Of a DNA stretch of 64,000 bases, positions 33,362-43,246 are shown one piece after another. Numbering within the stretch: position 1 is the stretch's first letter; each line of letters starts with the position of its first letter. The notes beneath the pieces are model-generated. The model made no database searches. It was not told the DNA's origin and saw only the letters and a program-made list of their open reading frames with translations. Both the position numbers and the translations under genes were made by a program. Location of the stretch: the NCBI RefSeq assembly GCF_002934545.1, contig NZ_PTJA01000005.1, positions 186,001 to 250,000 on the forward strand. Reading direction: 5' to 3'. This DNA is from Lacrimispora xylanisolvens (GTDB lineage Bacteria > Bacillota > Clostridia > Lachnospirales > Lachnospiraceae).

Positions 33362-34678
33362 CTACACCTCCTTATATTTTTCTGCAAAACGCCTCTCAAA
33401 TTCTTCTGCAAGAACGTCCTGGAACTGGGGTGCCGCAATGCGGATCAGCTGCCGCGCCCGTTCTCTCAGCGTATTGCCCTTCATCTTAGCAATTCCATGC
33501 TCTGTAACGATATAGTCAACGTCATTTCTGGATGTGGTTACGGTTCCTCCCTGGGTCAGATAGGGGACAATCCTGGAAACCGTTCCCTTCTTTGCAGTGG
33601 AAGGGAATGCGAGAATTGACCTGCCGCCTTTTGAGAAGGAAGCTCCTCTGATAAAGTCCACCTGTCCGCCGATTCCGGAAAACTGTTTCAGCCCCATAGC
33701 CTCAGAGCACGCCTCCCCCATCAGATTCACTTCAACCGAAGAGTTGATGGATACCATATTATCATTCTGTCCGATAATGACCGGGTGATTGACATAATCC
33801 ACCGGTGCCATGTAGACACTGGGGTTATCGTCTGCAAAATCATACAGTTTGCGGCTGCCCATGAGAAATGACACCACTATTTTTCCTCTGTTATAATTCT
33901 TGGCTGCACAGTTAATGACTCCCTTTTCATACAAATCAATCACACCGTCTGATATCATCTCAGAATGAATGCCCAGATCTTTTTTGTTATCAAGAAATTT
34001 AAGGACTGCATCGGGAATCGCTCCGATTCCAAGCTGCAGACAGTCCCCATCGTTCACCATGGAAGCAATGTGCTCTCCAATTGCCATTTCCACATCCCCA
34101 ATCTGGGGAAGTCCCAGCTCCGGTATGGGGGTGTCGTCTTCCACAATCACATCAATATCGGATACATGGATAAAGCTGTCTCCCAGCGTTCTTGGCATAT
34201 TGGGATTTACTGCGGCTACCACCTTGGCGCCCTCAACTTCTGCTGCCGGTTTTGTATAGTCACAGGATACACCGAAACTACAGTAGCCGTGCTCATCCGG
34301 CAGGGATAAGGTGACGAAAACCACATCTGGTTTCTTTGTGCTGCGGTAAAATTCCGGTGCCTGGTAAAAATAACATGGGGTAAAATCTCCCCGGCCGCTG
34401 TTCACACAATCTCTGGTCTTTGCTCCAAGAAACAAACTGTTCTCCCGGAAATGTTTCTCCATCCCCGGCTGTGCATAAAGGGAATGCCCCATATCCACCT
34501 GCTGGTATATTTCTATATCCCTTAAATCCGCCTGCACCGCGTACTCAGTCATTGCATCCACCAGTTTAATGGGTTCGCCCACTGCGTGGCCAATCACCAC
34601 TTTGTCACCGGATTTTACCACCTTAACAGCCTCTTTTATTGGCTTCAATTTTGAAGTATAGATTTCTCTCCAATTCAT
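33362..34678 (-). CDS. abfT: 4-hydroxybutyrate CoA-transferase, first copy
   Basis: A 438-residue AbfT/Cat2-type enzyme that makes 4-hydroxybutyryl-CoA from 4-hydroxybutyrate and acetyl-CoA or a similar donor. The catalytic glutamate is E240 in LGIHSEMISDG, close to the position reported for the Clostridium aminobutyricum enzyme. Other family segments: KVVIGHAVGEPIKLVDA, GDFTPCYFYQAP, PDEHGYCSFGVSCDY, and the glycine-rich GIGGQVDFIRGASFSKGGRSI. It starts 39 bases after the dehydratase gene, exactly in pathway order. Which of the two copies prefers 4-hydroxybutyrate cannot be read from sequence alone; the symbol rests on adjacency to abfD. Confidence 0.92.
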   Translation of the reverse strand: MNWREIYTSKLKPIKEAVKVVKSGDKVVIGHAVGEPIKLVDAMTEYAVQADLRDIEIYQQVDMGHSLYAQPGMEKHFRENSLFLGAKTRDCVNSGRGDFTPCYFYQAPEFYRSTKKPDVVFVTLSLPDEHGYCSFGVSCDYTKPAAEVEGAKVVAAVNPNMPRTLGDSFIHVSDIDVIVEDDTPIPELGLPQIGDVEMAIGEHIASMVNDGDCLQLGIGAIPDAVLKFLDNKKDLGIHSEMISDGVIDLYEKGVINCAAKNYNRGKIVVSFLMGSRKLYDFADDNPSVYMAPVDYVNHPVIIGQNDNMVSINSSVEVNLMGEACSEAMGLKQFSGIGGQVDFIRGASFSKGGRSILAFPSTAKKGTVSRIVPYLTQGGTVTTSRNDVDYIVTEHGIAKMKGNTLRERARQLIRIAAPQFQDVLAEEFERRFAEKYKEV

Positions 34679-34717
34679 ACCTGCATATAACCTCCCTCTT
34701 AGGTCTAAAATGGGTTT

Positions 34718-36166
34718 TTAATCCTTTATTTTCGCAATTGCTTTTGCAAGCTCTTTTTTTCTTCCTATATTACCCTGACGGGAAATCATAATCCTCTGTG
34801 CCTGGGGCGAGCCAGCTCCATGGAGGGATTCGGTCCTGTATCCCACTGCAGCGGTTCCAAGGGTCAGATTTTCAATTAAACGCAGGATCCTGAGACGGTT
34901 TTCGGTGGAGACACCTTCGATTCCCTTTAAATATTTATCCACATAGCCCCCTATAACCGGATCGTTTAAATCCTTCTCGGATGGAGCAGTTACCATAAGA
35001 CCTCCTGCAATATCCTCTGCCAGACGTGCAATCTCATAGGGATATCTGGTCACATTCTGCTTACATACATTGGCAAGTAACAGGTCGATGATATAATTAC
35101 CGGAATCGGTGGGTGTCCCTTCCGCGGAACATGCAATGCCGCAGCAGTAAAGTGTTTCATTTAAATGAGTCATCTCAATCAGTTTATCCTTAATATGGGA
35201 AACCTTGGGTACGCCGTTATAATCTGCTGCCAGGGCTGCCGCTCCAATTAAAACATCACCTACGCCAACCTTGCATCCGCCGTAGGACTGCCTGTGGTAT
35301 CCGGCGAACCGTTCCACCAGCATACCGGCATACTCAAATTCACCATTGAGGAAAATGCGGTCGTTGGGGACGAATACATCATCAAATACAACCAGTGCCT
35401 CTACGCCTCCGAATTCACTGTTGCCCACATCCATCTGGGACCCTTCCAGCTTCCTGGTATCGCAGGACTGCCTTCCGATAATCATTACGATTCCCTCAGC
35501 ATCCACAGGAACTGCAAAGGATACTGCGTAATCCTTATCATCCGGTCCCATGGCAACAGTAGGCATGACAATCACTTCCTGTGAGTTAATAATACCTGTC
35601 TGATGTGCCTTTGCGCCTCTGACTACGATTCCGTCATCTCTGCGCTCCACAACTCTTAAATACATATCTGGATCTGGCTGCGCATGAGGTGCCAGCCCCC
35701 TGTCGCCCTTTGGATCCGTCATTGCTCCGTCTACAGTCAAATCCTTATCCTGAACCATACGGAGATACTTTTTAAAATTCTCATGATAACTGGTGCCGTA
35801 TTTTGCATCAATTTCATAAGTAGTTGACCATTCAGCATTAAAGGCATCCATTCCCACGCATCGCTGGAAGCAGGCAGCCGTCTTCTGTCCGCAAAGCCGT
35901 TGCATTTTAACCTTTTTAATTAAATCATCCGTACTTCTGTGAATGTTGGCAAATCGGTTGATTTTACGTCCATCCTCTAAAGTTACTGTCATCAGATCCT
36001 CGTATTCCGGAAGTTGAGCCAGATCGTAGGTAGCTTTCACAGAATTAAGGGACGGTCTTAAAATCGGATGATCAATTGGGTTTTCAATCTTCTCCCCAAA
36101 CATGTAAATATTAAGTTTCAGTTTCCGCATACTTTCCACATATTCTTCACCAGTCATTAATGCCAT
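34718..36166 (-). CDS. abfD: 4-hydroxybutyryl-CoA dehydratase/vinylacetyl-CoA isomerase
   Basis: A 482-residue radical-type dehydratase that converts 4-hydroxybutyryl-CoA to crotonyl-CoA using FAD and a [4Fe-4S] cluster. The cluster ligands are visible: C99 and C103 in KTAACFQRCVGMDA, then H291 and C298 in AGYHRQSYGGCKVG, matching C99, C103, H292 and C299 of the C. aminobutyricum enzyme. The FAD/CoA region has MTDPKGDRGLAPHAQPDPDMYLRVVERRDDGIVVRGAKAHQTG. The ATG at 36166 has AGGAG 9 bases upstream; the longer reading runs through a hairpin. The enzyme is oxygen-sensitive, strong evidence for an anaerobic host. Confidence 0.96.
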   Translation of the reverse strand: MALMTGEEYVESMRKLKLNIYMFGEKIENPIDHPILRPSLNSVKATYDLAQLPEYEDLMTVTLEDGRKINRFANIHRSTDDLIKKVKMQRLCGQKTAACFQRCVGMDAFNAEWSTTYEIDAKYGTSYHENFKKYLRMVQDKDLTVDGAMTDPKGDRGLAPHAQPDPDMYLRVVERRDDGIVVRGAKAHQTGIINSQEVIVMPTVAMGPDDKDYAVSFAVPVDAEGIVMIIGRQSCDTRKLEGSQMDVGNSEFGGVEALVVFDDVFVPNDRIFLNGEFEYAGMLVERFAGYHRQSYGGCKVGVGDVLIGAAALAADYNGVPKVSHIKDKLIEMTHLNETLYCCGIACSAEGTPTDSGNYIIDLLLANVCKQNVTRYPYEIARLAEDIAGGLMVTAPSEKDLNDPVIGGYVDKYLKGIEGVSTENRLRILRLIENLTLGTAAVGYRTESLHGAGSPQAQRIMISRQGNIGRKKELAKAIAKIKD

Positions 36167-36185
36167 AATCTTCTTCTCCTTTTCA

Positions 36186-36220
36186 TGCGCTCCGACCCTC
36201 GTCACCCATCTGGGAGCGCA
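36186..36220 (-). other. Intercistronic hairpin between 4hbD and abfD
   Basis: TGCGCTCC (36186-36193) pairs with GGAGCGCA (36213-36220), an 8-bp GC-rich stem in the 81-base gap. No T tract follows on the minus strand, so it is more likely an mRNA stabiliser or processing site that lets abfD be expressed differently from the dehydrogenases upstream. Confidence 0.55.
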
Positions 36221-36247
36221 GTTTTATTTCAATCATTGACAGCCTGA

Positions 36248-37363
36248 TTAATAAAGTTCCTGATAAATTTTAAGCACCCGGTCCGCATCAAGGGGTACAA
36301 AGTTATTTGCCATAAGACGTCCCTGCCGTTCCATGACGCTCTTTGTAAATACCGCAAGTTCTTCCTGCTTTACACCATACTGGCGGAGCGCCTTCTTTGG
36401 GAGAATTGTTCCAAGCAGTTCATCAAGCTTGTCATAAACCACTTCATTATCGCAACCCAGCAGACTTCCTAGAAACTGATTCATCACTGCAATCTCGCCA
36501 TCCTGCCTGATCTCCATGTAATTTTTAAGCACCCCTGTAAACATGGCATAGTTGCTCTCCCCGTGAGCGACGTGATAGGTTCCTCCCAACGGATAGCTGG
36601 TGGCATGGACAGCCGCACAGCCGGCCGTTCCGAATGCAATTCCTGCATAATTGCTTGCAATCAGAAAATCTTTCATGAGGGGAAGCCTTGCATCGATTCC
36701 TTCGGCTGCAATCTTCTGATAACCCCTGATGATCATTTCAATGGCTTTGTAACCAAAAAGCTTTGTAAATGGCGTTGCCTTGGGAGACAGGCTGGACTCC
36801 ACCGCGTGAACCAGAGCATCAATAGAGCTGGTGGCAAACACGGCAAATGGCAGTCCGTTTAATAGTTCCGGAACCAGCACCGCCTCATCCGCATACATAT
36901 GGGGTGACACCAGTCCTACCTTGGTTCCCAGCCTGGTCCGGTTGATAATAGAAATATTGGTGACCTCACTTCCAGTTCCGCAGGTCGTGGGCAGAATCAC
37001 AAGTTCCCGTTTCTTTTGGATTTTTTCAGGTTCGGCATAAAGGGAATCCAGCGGGTCCCCTGCAGACACTGCCATAACTTTGGCAATATCAATCACCGTG
37101 CCGCCGCCTATGGCTATAATCCGCCTGCAGTCTGTCTTTGCAGCCGCATCAAGGATGGCGTCCACCATGATATCTGTAGGCTCTCCCGTCCCGTATTCCT
37201 CCTGAAAAATGGTATGGACATTCAGCCCAAGTGTTCCGAAATATGGTTTGTATATGTATTCGTTGGTCAGTATGAGGTCACCGCTTCCAAGGTGGAACTC
37301 ACTGGCAAATTCTTTACAGGTATCGTAGTAGGATATCTGGGATTTTAAAATAATTTCCTTCAT
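36248..37363 (-). CDS. 4hbD: 4-hydroxybutyrate dehydrogenase (iron-containing ADH family)
   Basis: A 371-residue NAD(H)-dependent enzyme reducing succinate semialdehyde to 4-hydroxybutyrate. Group III ADH motifs: nucleotide loop IAIGGGTVIDIAKVMAV, VILPTTCGTGSEVTNISI, and the metal-binding segment IDALVHAVESSLSPKATPFTKLFGYKA followed by HATSYPLGGTYHVAHGESNY with its histidines. AGGGAGG lies 6 bases before the ATG. It sits 11 bases after sucD and before abfD, so substrates pass straight down the operon. Length and motifs match the Clostridium kluyveri and C. aminobutyricum enzymes; another short-chain alcohol specificity is possible but context makes it unlikely. Confidence 0.94.
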   Translation of the reverse strand: MKEIILKSQISYYDTCKEFASEFHLGSGDLILTNEYIYKPYFGTLGLNVHTIFQEEYGTGEPTDIMVDAILDAAAKTDCRRIIAIGGGTVIDIAKVMAVSAGDPLDSLYAEPEKIQKKRELVILPTTCGTGSEVTNISIINRTRLGTKVGLVSPHMYADEAVLVPELLNGLPFAVFATSSIDALVHAVESSLSPKATPFTKLFGYKAIEMIIRGYQKIAAEGIDARLPLMKDFLIASNYAGIAFGTAGCAAVHATSYPLGGTYHVAHGESNYAMFTGVLKNYMEIRQDGEIAVMNQFLGSLLGCDNEVVYDKLDELLGTILPKKALRQYGVKQEELAVFTKSVMERQGRLMANNFVPLDADRVLKIYQELY

Positions 37364-37374
37364 TTCAAGCCTCC

Positions 37375-38733
37375 CTATGCAAAAATCTCTTCATCCGCAG
37401 GCTGTTTCCAATCCTTTTTTACAAATGCAATCCGGCTCTTGTTCATCAGGTGGGTATAGAACAGGTTCTCGCTGATCGCATTGTTGCCCCAGCTGCCGCA
37501 CCCCAGTGTAGTGGTGGGATTGAGGGAGTTTGCAAACGCACCGCCTGCCATGCTGGAACAGGTCTGATTGACTACAACCCGGCTTACGGGAAGCTTTAAT
37601 CCTGCATATTCAATGTGATTTTTATCGTTGGACTGAATATCTGCTGAATGGCCCTCACCTTCATATACCAGATTGTCATATGCAATCTGAACTGCCTCTT
37701 CCCATGTCTGATAGCTGTATGCAGCCATCATCGGACACATCTTCTCCTTGCTCCATACAACTCCTGCTCCATGTTTCTCAGGTTTTACAATTATGACCTT
37801 TGTGCCCTGGGGAACGGAAATCCCGGCAAGGTCTGCGATGGTCTTGACTGACTGGCCAACCACTTTTTTGTTGATTACTCCATTGGGAAATACCACTTCT
37901 GCCAGTTTATCAATCACCGCTTTGTCATCAATGTAGAAGGCTCCCTGTGATACAAATTCCTTTATTACCGTATCATAATCCTTCTCCGGTGCTATGATTG
38001 TCTGGGTTCCGGAACAGATAATGCCATTGTCAAAGATACGGCTGGCAATCATTCTTCCTGCTGCAGCCTTGTAATCGATTCCTTCATCAATCAGTCCCTG
38101 TACATTGCCGGGACCCACACCGTAACTTGGTTTACCGCTGGAATAAGCGGACTTTACAACACCCGCACCGCCGGTCGCCAGTACAACATCACAGGCAGCC
38201 ATCAGTTCGTTGGTAAGTTCAATCGACGGTTCCTCGATTACCAGAAAAATATCTCTTGGGACTCCCATGCGGTCCAGTTCTTTGTAATACAGTTCCGCTA
38301 CTGCCATGGCACATTTTTTGCTGCGGGGGTGAGGTGCAATAATAATCGTATTCTGGCATTTTACGGCATACATGGCATTACACATGGGGGTAACAATGGG
38401 GTTGGTGCACGGCGTGGCAGCTGCTATGACACCCATTGGCTTTGCCACCTCAATCAGCCCTGCTTCCTCATCTGTGCCAATGATGCCAATGGACCTTTTG
38501 GCCTTTAATGCATTCCAGATGATTCTGGATTTTCCTCTATTCTTAGTGACCTTGTCTTCGTAAACTCCCATCCGGCTTTCCTCAACAGCAAGCTTTGCAA
38601 GCGGTTCTGCATTGTCAAAAATAACTTTTGCAAACATCTTTACAATGGCATCTGTCTTTTCCTGGTCATAGGAACGCAGAACCTGCTGTGCATTTCTGGA
38701 ACGTTCTACTAATGATTGGATTAATTGGTTCAT
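37375..38733 (-). CDS. sucD: CoA-acylating succinate-semialdehyde dehydrogenase
   Basis: A 452-residue aldehyde dehydrogenase that reduces succinyl-CoA to succinate semialdehyde. It belongs to the acylating group (EutE/AdhE-N/SucD): PMGVIAAATPCTNPIVTPMCNAMYAVKCQNTIIIAPHPRSKK, ATGGAGVVKSAYSSGKPSYGVGPGN and the catalytic cysteine in FDNGIICSGTQTII. The ATG at 38733 follows AAAGGAGATAACAAAA. It is the first gene of the six-gene operon, and the 489-base region upstream carries a TATAAT and paired repeats. Specificity for succinyl-CoA is inferred from the operon; butanal or acetaldehyde dehydrogenase activity cannot be excluded from motifs. Confidence 0.93.
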   Translation of the reverse strand: MNQLIQSLVERSRNAQQVLRSYDQEKTDAIVKMFAKVIFDNAEPLAKLAVEESRMGVYEDKVTKNRGKSRIIWNALKAKRSIGIIGTDEEAGLIEVAKPMGVIAAATPCTNPIVTPMCNAMYAVKCQNTIIIAPHPRSKKCAMAVAELYYKELDRMGVPRDIFLVIEEPSIELTNELMAACDVVLATGGAGVVKSAYSSGKPSYGVGPGNVQGLIDEGIDYKAAAGRMIASRIFDNGIICSGTQTIIAPEKDYDTVIKEFVSQGAFYIDDKAVIDKLAEVVFPNGVINKKVVGQSVKTIADLAGISVPQGTKVIIVKPEKHGAGVVWSKEKMCPMMAAYSYQTWEEAVQIAYDNLVYEGEGHSADIQSNDKNHIEYAGLKLPVSRVVVNQTCSSMAGGAFANSLNPTTTLGCGSWGNNAISENLFYTHLMNKSRIAFVKKDWKQPADEEIFA

Positions 38734-39222
38734 TTTTGTTATCTCCTTTGATAGTGATTTTTTTAACATTGTTTCTATGGTTCATTCTAATTCCTTTTGC
38801 CTGCATTTAAAAATACTAATAACTTATTATAAACAATAGGATTTTTTATGGTTCATTTTTGGTACTTTTGCCAGTATTCTAGTTGAAACAGGAGATCGTC
38901 ATATGATTTAGGTGGGAAAATTCCAAAATTTATCGTTAATTTATTAACTTGAAAACAATAAAAAAAACCGTATATAAAGAGATACAATAAACGGATCAGG
39001 AAGGTTATTTTTGAAAGACGGATATGATATGTGGATTGTGAATGAAACGATATAAATTTGTATTATTAATAAAAGACCGGGAAACCATTGGTCCTGTGGT
39101 AAAATATGGGGTTGCACTTTACTTCTTATATATAGAAGTATATAATAGCTGTTAATATATGTAAAATGTATTTATTGTATGTTAGTTATCTAATATTTAT
39201 ATAGCAGATAAAAGGGGGATGT
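38734..39222. other. Long AT-rich divergent control region (sucD operon / LysR)
   Basis: These 489 bases hold no supported gene. Near sucD there is a minus-strand TATAAT and two exact 11-base copies of TATGGTTCATT. Near the LysR gene there is ACTTCT-TATATAT-AGAAGT (39121-39139, 6-bp arms) followed at once by TATAAT (39141-39146). The middle is AT-rich with no clear structure. LysR proteins usually bind such divergent regions. Confidence 0.7.
38776..38857 (-). promoter_or_regulatory. sucD operon promoter with duplicated TATGGTTCATT element
   Basis: Minus strand TATAAT at 38831-38826 with GAACCA at the -35 position (38854-38849), a poor match that implies an activator. The 11-base element TATGGTTCATT occurs at 38847-38857, over the -35, and again at 38776-38786, downstream of the start point, 71 bases apart. 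That equals close to seven helical turns. Confidence 0.5.
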
Positions 39223-40116
39223 ATGGATATTACATATGACTATTACAGAATTTTTTATTATGTCGCTACATGCAAAAGCTTTTCCAAAGCCGCCGGGCTC
39301 CTTTCAGCCAACCAGTCCAATATTTCACGTTTCATAAATAATTTAGAACATCAATTGGGGTGTAAGCTTTTCGTGCGATCCAACCGAGGCATCTCTCTGA
39401 CACCAGAGGGGGAGAAGCTCTATTCCCATGTTAAAATTGCCCAGGAACAGTTCAGAGCGGCTGAGCTGGAACTGATTAATGACAAAAACTTAAGCGGTGG
39501 TACGATAACCATCAGTGTCAGCGATACTGCCCTTCACGGTCATCTCCTCCCCATACTTGGGGCATTTCACAGCACCCATCCCGGTATCCATCTTCGCATT
39601 CTTACCCACTCCACTCCACAGGCAATTCAGGTTTTAAAGAACCGGCTGGTTCACTTTGCAGTTGTGACCACTCCTTCTAATATCAAACCCCCACTGAAAG
39701 AAACATGTCTGAAATCGTTTCAGGAAATATTGATTGGGGGCAGACATTATTCCTTTTTAAAAGACACCCCCCACCATCTGTCGGAGCTGGTTCAGTACCC
39801 ATTTGTCTGTCTCGGTAAGGATACCGTGACTTATGAGTTTTTTTCAAACCTGCTCCTAAAATATGATCTGGTTTTTAAGCCGGATATAGAAGTGGCATCA
39901 ACCAATCAGCTGATGCCTATGATTAAAAATGACCTGGGTATCGGTTTTATCCCGGAACGCTTCGCCAGAGAAGCCCTTGAAAACGGGGAGGTTTTCTCCA
40001 TCCCTCTGGAAGAGCCCATTCCCAGACGCAGCATCTGTCTGGTGGAAAATACAAGCCGCTGCCTGAGCATTGCTGCAAATGCATTAAAAGAGATGATTCT
40101 ATCCCCAGAGTTCTGA
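39223..40116 (+). CDS. LysR-family regulator divergent from the succinate/4-hydroxybutyrate operon
   Basis: A 297-residue LysR regulator. The winged helix is DYYRIFYYVATCKSFSKAAGLLSANQSNISRFINNLEHQLGCKLFVRSNRG; the effector domain follows (ITISVSDTALHGHLLPILGAF, LGIGFIPERFAREALENGEVF). AGGGGGATGT precedes the ATG. It is divergent from sucD-4hbD-abfD-abfT, across a 489-base control region, so it very likely activates that operon in response to succinate, 4-hydroxybutyrate or a CoA ester. It is a paralogue of the LysR at 30305-31195, which heads the acyl-CoA dehydrogenase operon; joint control of the two halves of a butyrate route is plausible. Confidence 0.93.
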   Translation: MDITYDYYRIFYYVATCKSFSKAAGLLSANQSNISRFINNLEHQLGCKLFVRSNRGISLTPEGEKLYSHVKIAQEQFRAAELELINDKNLSGGTITISVSDTALHGHLLPILGAFHSTHPGIHLRILTHSTPQAIQVLKNRLVHFAVVTTPSNIKPPLKETCLKSFQEILIGGRHYSFLKDTPHHLSELVQYPFVCLGKDTVTYEFFSNLLLKYDLVFKPDIEVASTNQLMPMIKNDLGIGFIPERFAREALENGEVFSIPLEEPIPRRSICLVENTSRCLSIAANALKEMILSPEF

Positions 40117-40184
40117 CACGGTAAGCGGTGATAAAACCTGAAACCGGGCTGGGGAATATGAATTTATTAAAATACAAATAAAAG

Positions 40185-40214
40185 CTTACATCCTATTAAT
40201 TTTTGTGATATACT
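40185..40214 (+). promoter_or_regulatory. Promoter of the DUF2798 gene
   Basis: CTTACA at 40185-40190, an 18-base spacer and TATACT at 40209-40214, 98 bases before the start codon, leaving a leader of about 90 bases with no obvious riboswitch fold. Confidence 0.5.
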
Positions 40215-40312
40215 AACTGAGCTAATTTTAAATATGGTACATAATTGGAAACGCACACTCCTCCCGGATGATAACGAACAACACATTCATAATCATTAAG
40301 GAGGATTTTTTT

Positions 40313-40774
40313 ATGCCAAAAAACAAATTTCAAGACGTCATTTTTACTGCTATCATGGCAGTTGCAATGGTATATGGAATGATTGTTTACAACGTCGCCC
40401 TGAATATGAGGGGGATTACAGCCGGGACATTTACTGCAGCACTTCATGAATTGCCTGTCATGGCTCCAATCGCATTTATTCTGGAATATTTTGTGGTAGG
40501 GAAAATAGCAAAGAAGCTTGCTTTTAAAGTGATAAGACCAGATGACAGACCTCAATTTATTACATATGCTATTTCGATCTGCATTTGTTGCATTATGTGC
40601 CCGGTTATGAGTCTGATCGCAACAATACTTTTCAAAGAGCCAGGGATTGGGACCTGGTTACAGACGTGGGCAATGAATTTCCCAATGGCTATTTTATATC
40701 AGATGTTTTATTGCGGACCAGTTGTCAGACTTATTTTTCGATTTATTTTTAAGGAAACAGAGAACATACAATAA
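40313..40774 (+). CDS. DUF2798-type four-helix membrane protein
   Basis: A 153-residue membrane protein with four transmembrane segments arranged as two similar halves: DVIFTAIMAVAMVYGMIVYNVAL ... FTAALHELPVMAPIAFILEYFVVGKIAKKLAF, then AISICICCIMCPVMSLIATIL ... WLQTWAMNFPMAILYQMFYCGPVVRLIFRFIF. The duplicated pattern with LHELP-like and TWAMNFPMA motifs matches DUF2798. AAGGAGG lies 8 bases before the ATG at 40313. It is monocistronic with its own terminator. Function is unknown for the family; a small-molecule export or membrane-stress role is speculative. Confidence 0.82.
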   Translation: MPKNKFQDVIFTAIMAVAMVYGMIVYNVALNMRGITAGTFTAALHELPVMAPIAFILEYFVVGKIAKKLAFKVIRPDDRPQFITYAISICICCIMCPVMSLIATILFKEPGIGTWLQTWAMNFPMAILYQMFYCGPVVRLIFRFIFKETENIQ

Positions 40775-40782
40775 GCCATTGG

Positions 40783-40828
40783 TTGAGAAAAAGCAGACAG
40801 TAATTTTTCACTGCCTGCTTTTTCTCAA
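40783..40828. terminator. Bidirectional intrinsic terminator
   Basis: TTGAGAAAAAGCAG (40783-40796) pairs with CTGCTTTTTCTCAA (40815-40828), a perfect 14-bp stem. The A-rich and T-rich flanks let it end both the DUF2798 transcript (+) and the beta-glucoside operon (-). Confidence 0.88.
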
Positions 40829-40856
40829 TTTTATCTAAATAGAATTCTTATGTTCT

Positions 40857-42323
<1,467 letters not shown>

Positions 42324-43181
42324 CTATCGTTGAATTCTGTGTCCCAGGAAATCAGCCAGGCGTTCGTCGGAATAGATTAAATCAACGGTCTTATATCTAT
42401 GTTTATATCCTTCACCTATTGGTGACTGAAACGGCACGTCTTCTTTGTAGTTTTCTTTCAGCTCATGGTCAAAGCATTCTATTAAATCATCCAGATACTC
42501 AATCCCAATGGGGAATTTATTATGCGCGGGATAAAGAGCAGTGATCCGGTCTCTGTCTTCTCCCAGACGTTTCAGGCTGTTGAAGGTCTCTGAAAATGCA
42601 GCCTGTTCGTCGCTGCTTAAAAAATGCCAGATATTATTTGCGGTAAGCTGATCTCCTGAAAAAAGTCTTCCTGTTTCCTGTTCCAGAAACATAATGTGAC
42701 CATAGCTGTGACCTGGTGTGTGGAAAATCTCCACATGCTTTCCGCCCAGATCAATCACATCATGGTTTAACAGAAAATGAGGATTCAGTTTCTGGGAAAT
42801 AGGCGTATTGATATAGGTATCTTCCTCTATTGCCCCTTTTAGCCGGGGCATCTTATTGAGGCGGTAAGTGAGCATCTTACTCTTTACAGTCGGATTGTCG
42901 TTCATCAGAAGTTTTCCATAATCCAGCGGGTGAATCCAGAGATCCCCAAAGTGTCCGGCCCCTAATGCGTGATCCGGATCTCCATGGGTTACTGCCAGGA
43001 TGACGGGCAGCGTTGTAATTGACTGAATAATTGGATGAATGTCCTCATATCCATAACCGCAGTCAATTAACAATGCTTTTTCTTCTCCAATCAGAAGATA
43101 GCAATGAACGCTCTCTGTCTCGGTAATAACATATAAATCATCTGCTATTTTTTCTGTTTTGTTAATTCTGGTTGAAATCAT
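42324..43181 (-). CDS. Metallo-beta-lactamase-fold hydrolase in the beta-glucoside operon
   Basis: A 285-residue metal-dependent hydrolase. MBL motifs: LLIDCGYGYEDIHP, THGDPDHALGAGHFG (a variant of HxHxDH with G in the second His position), HTPGHSYGHIMFLEQETGRLFSGDQL, and a final ALYPAHNKFPIG. The variant first motif could alter metal loading. AAAGGAG lies 9 bases before the ATG. It is placed between the EIIBC and GH1 genes with gaps of 65 and 12 bases, so it is probably used in glycoside catabolism, for example on a lactone or phosphodiester-bearing aglycone, but no substrate is evident from sequence. Confidence 0.85.
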   Translation of the reverse strand: MISTRINKTEKIADDLYVITETESVHCYLLIGEEKALLIDCGYGYEDIHPIIQSITTLPVILAVTHGDPDHALGAGHFGDLWIHPLDYGKLLMNDNPTVKSKMLTYRLNKMPRLKGAIEEDTYINTPISQKLNPHFLLNHDVIDLGGKHVEIFHTPGHSYGHIMFLEQETGRLFSGDQLTANNIWHFLSSDEQAAFSETFNSLKRLGEDRDRITALYPAHNKFPIGIEYLDDLIECFDHELKENYKEDVPFQSPIGEGYKHRYKTVDLIYSDERLADFLGHRIQR

Positions 43182-43246
43182 TCACTCAACTCCTTTGTTG
43201 AAAAATGCCAGTCCTGCAAAGAAACTGGCATTTTCCTTATTATTCA

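Noticed and set aside
39042-39155. A 37-residue reading frame (MKRYKFVLLIKDRETIGP...) in the sucD/LysR control region
   Set aside because: No ribosome-binding site, strongly AT-biased codons, and it overlaps the likely LysR promoter elements; nothing supports translation.
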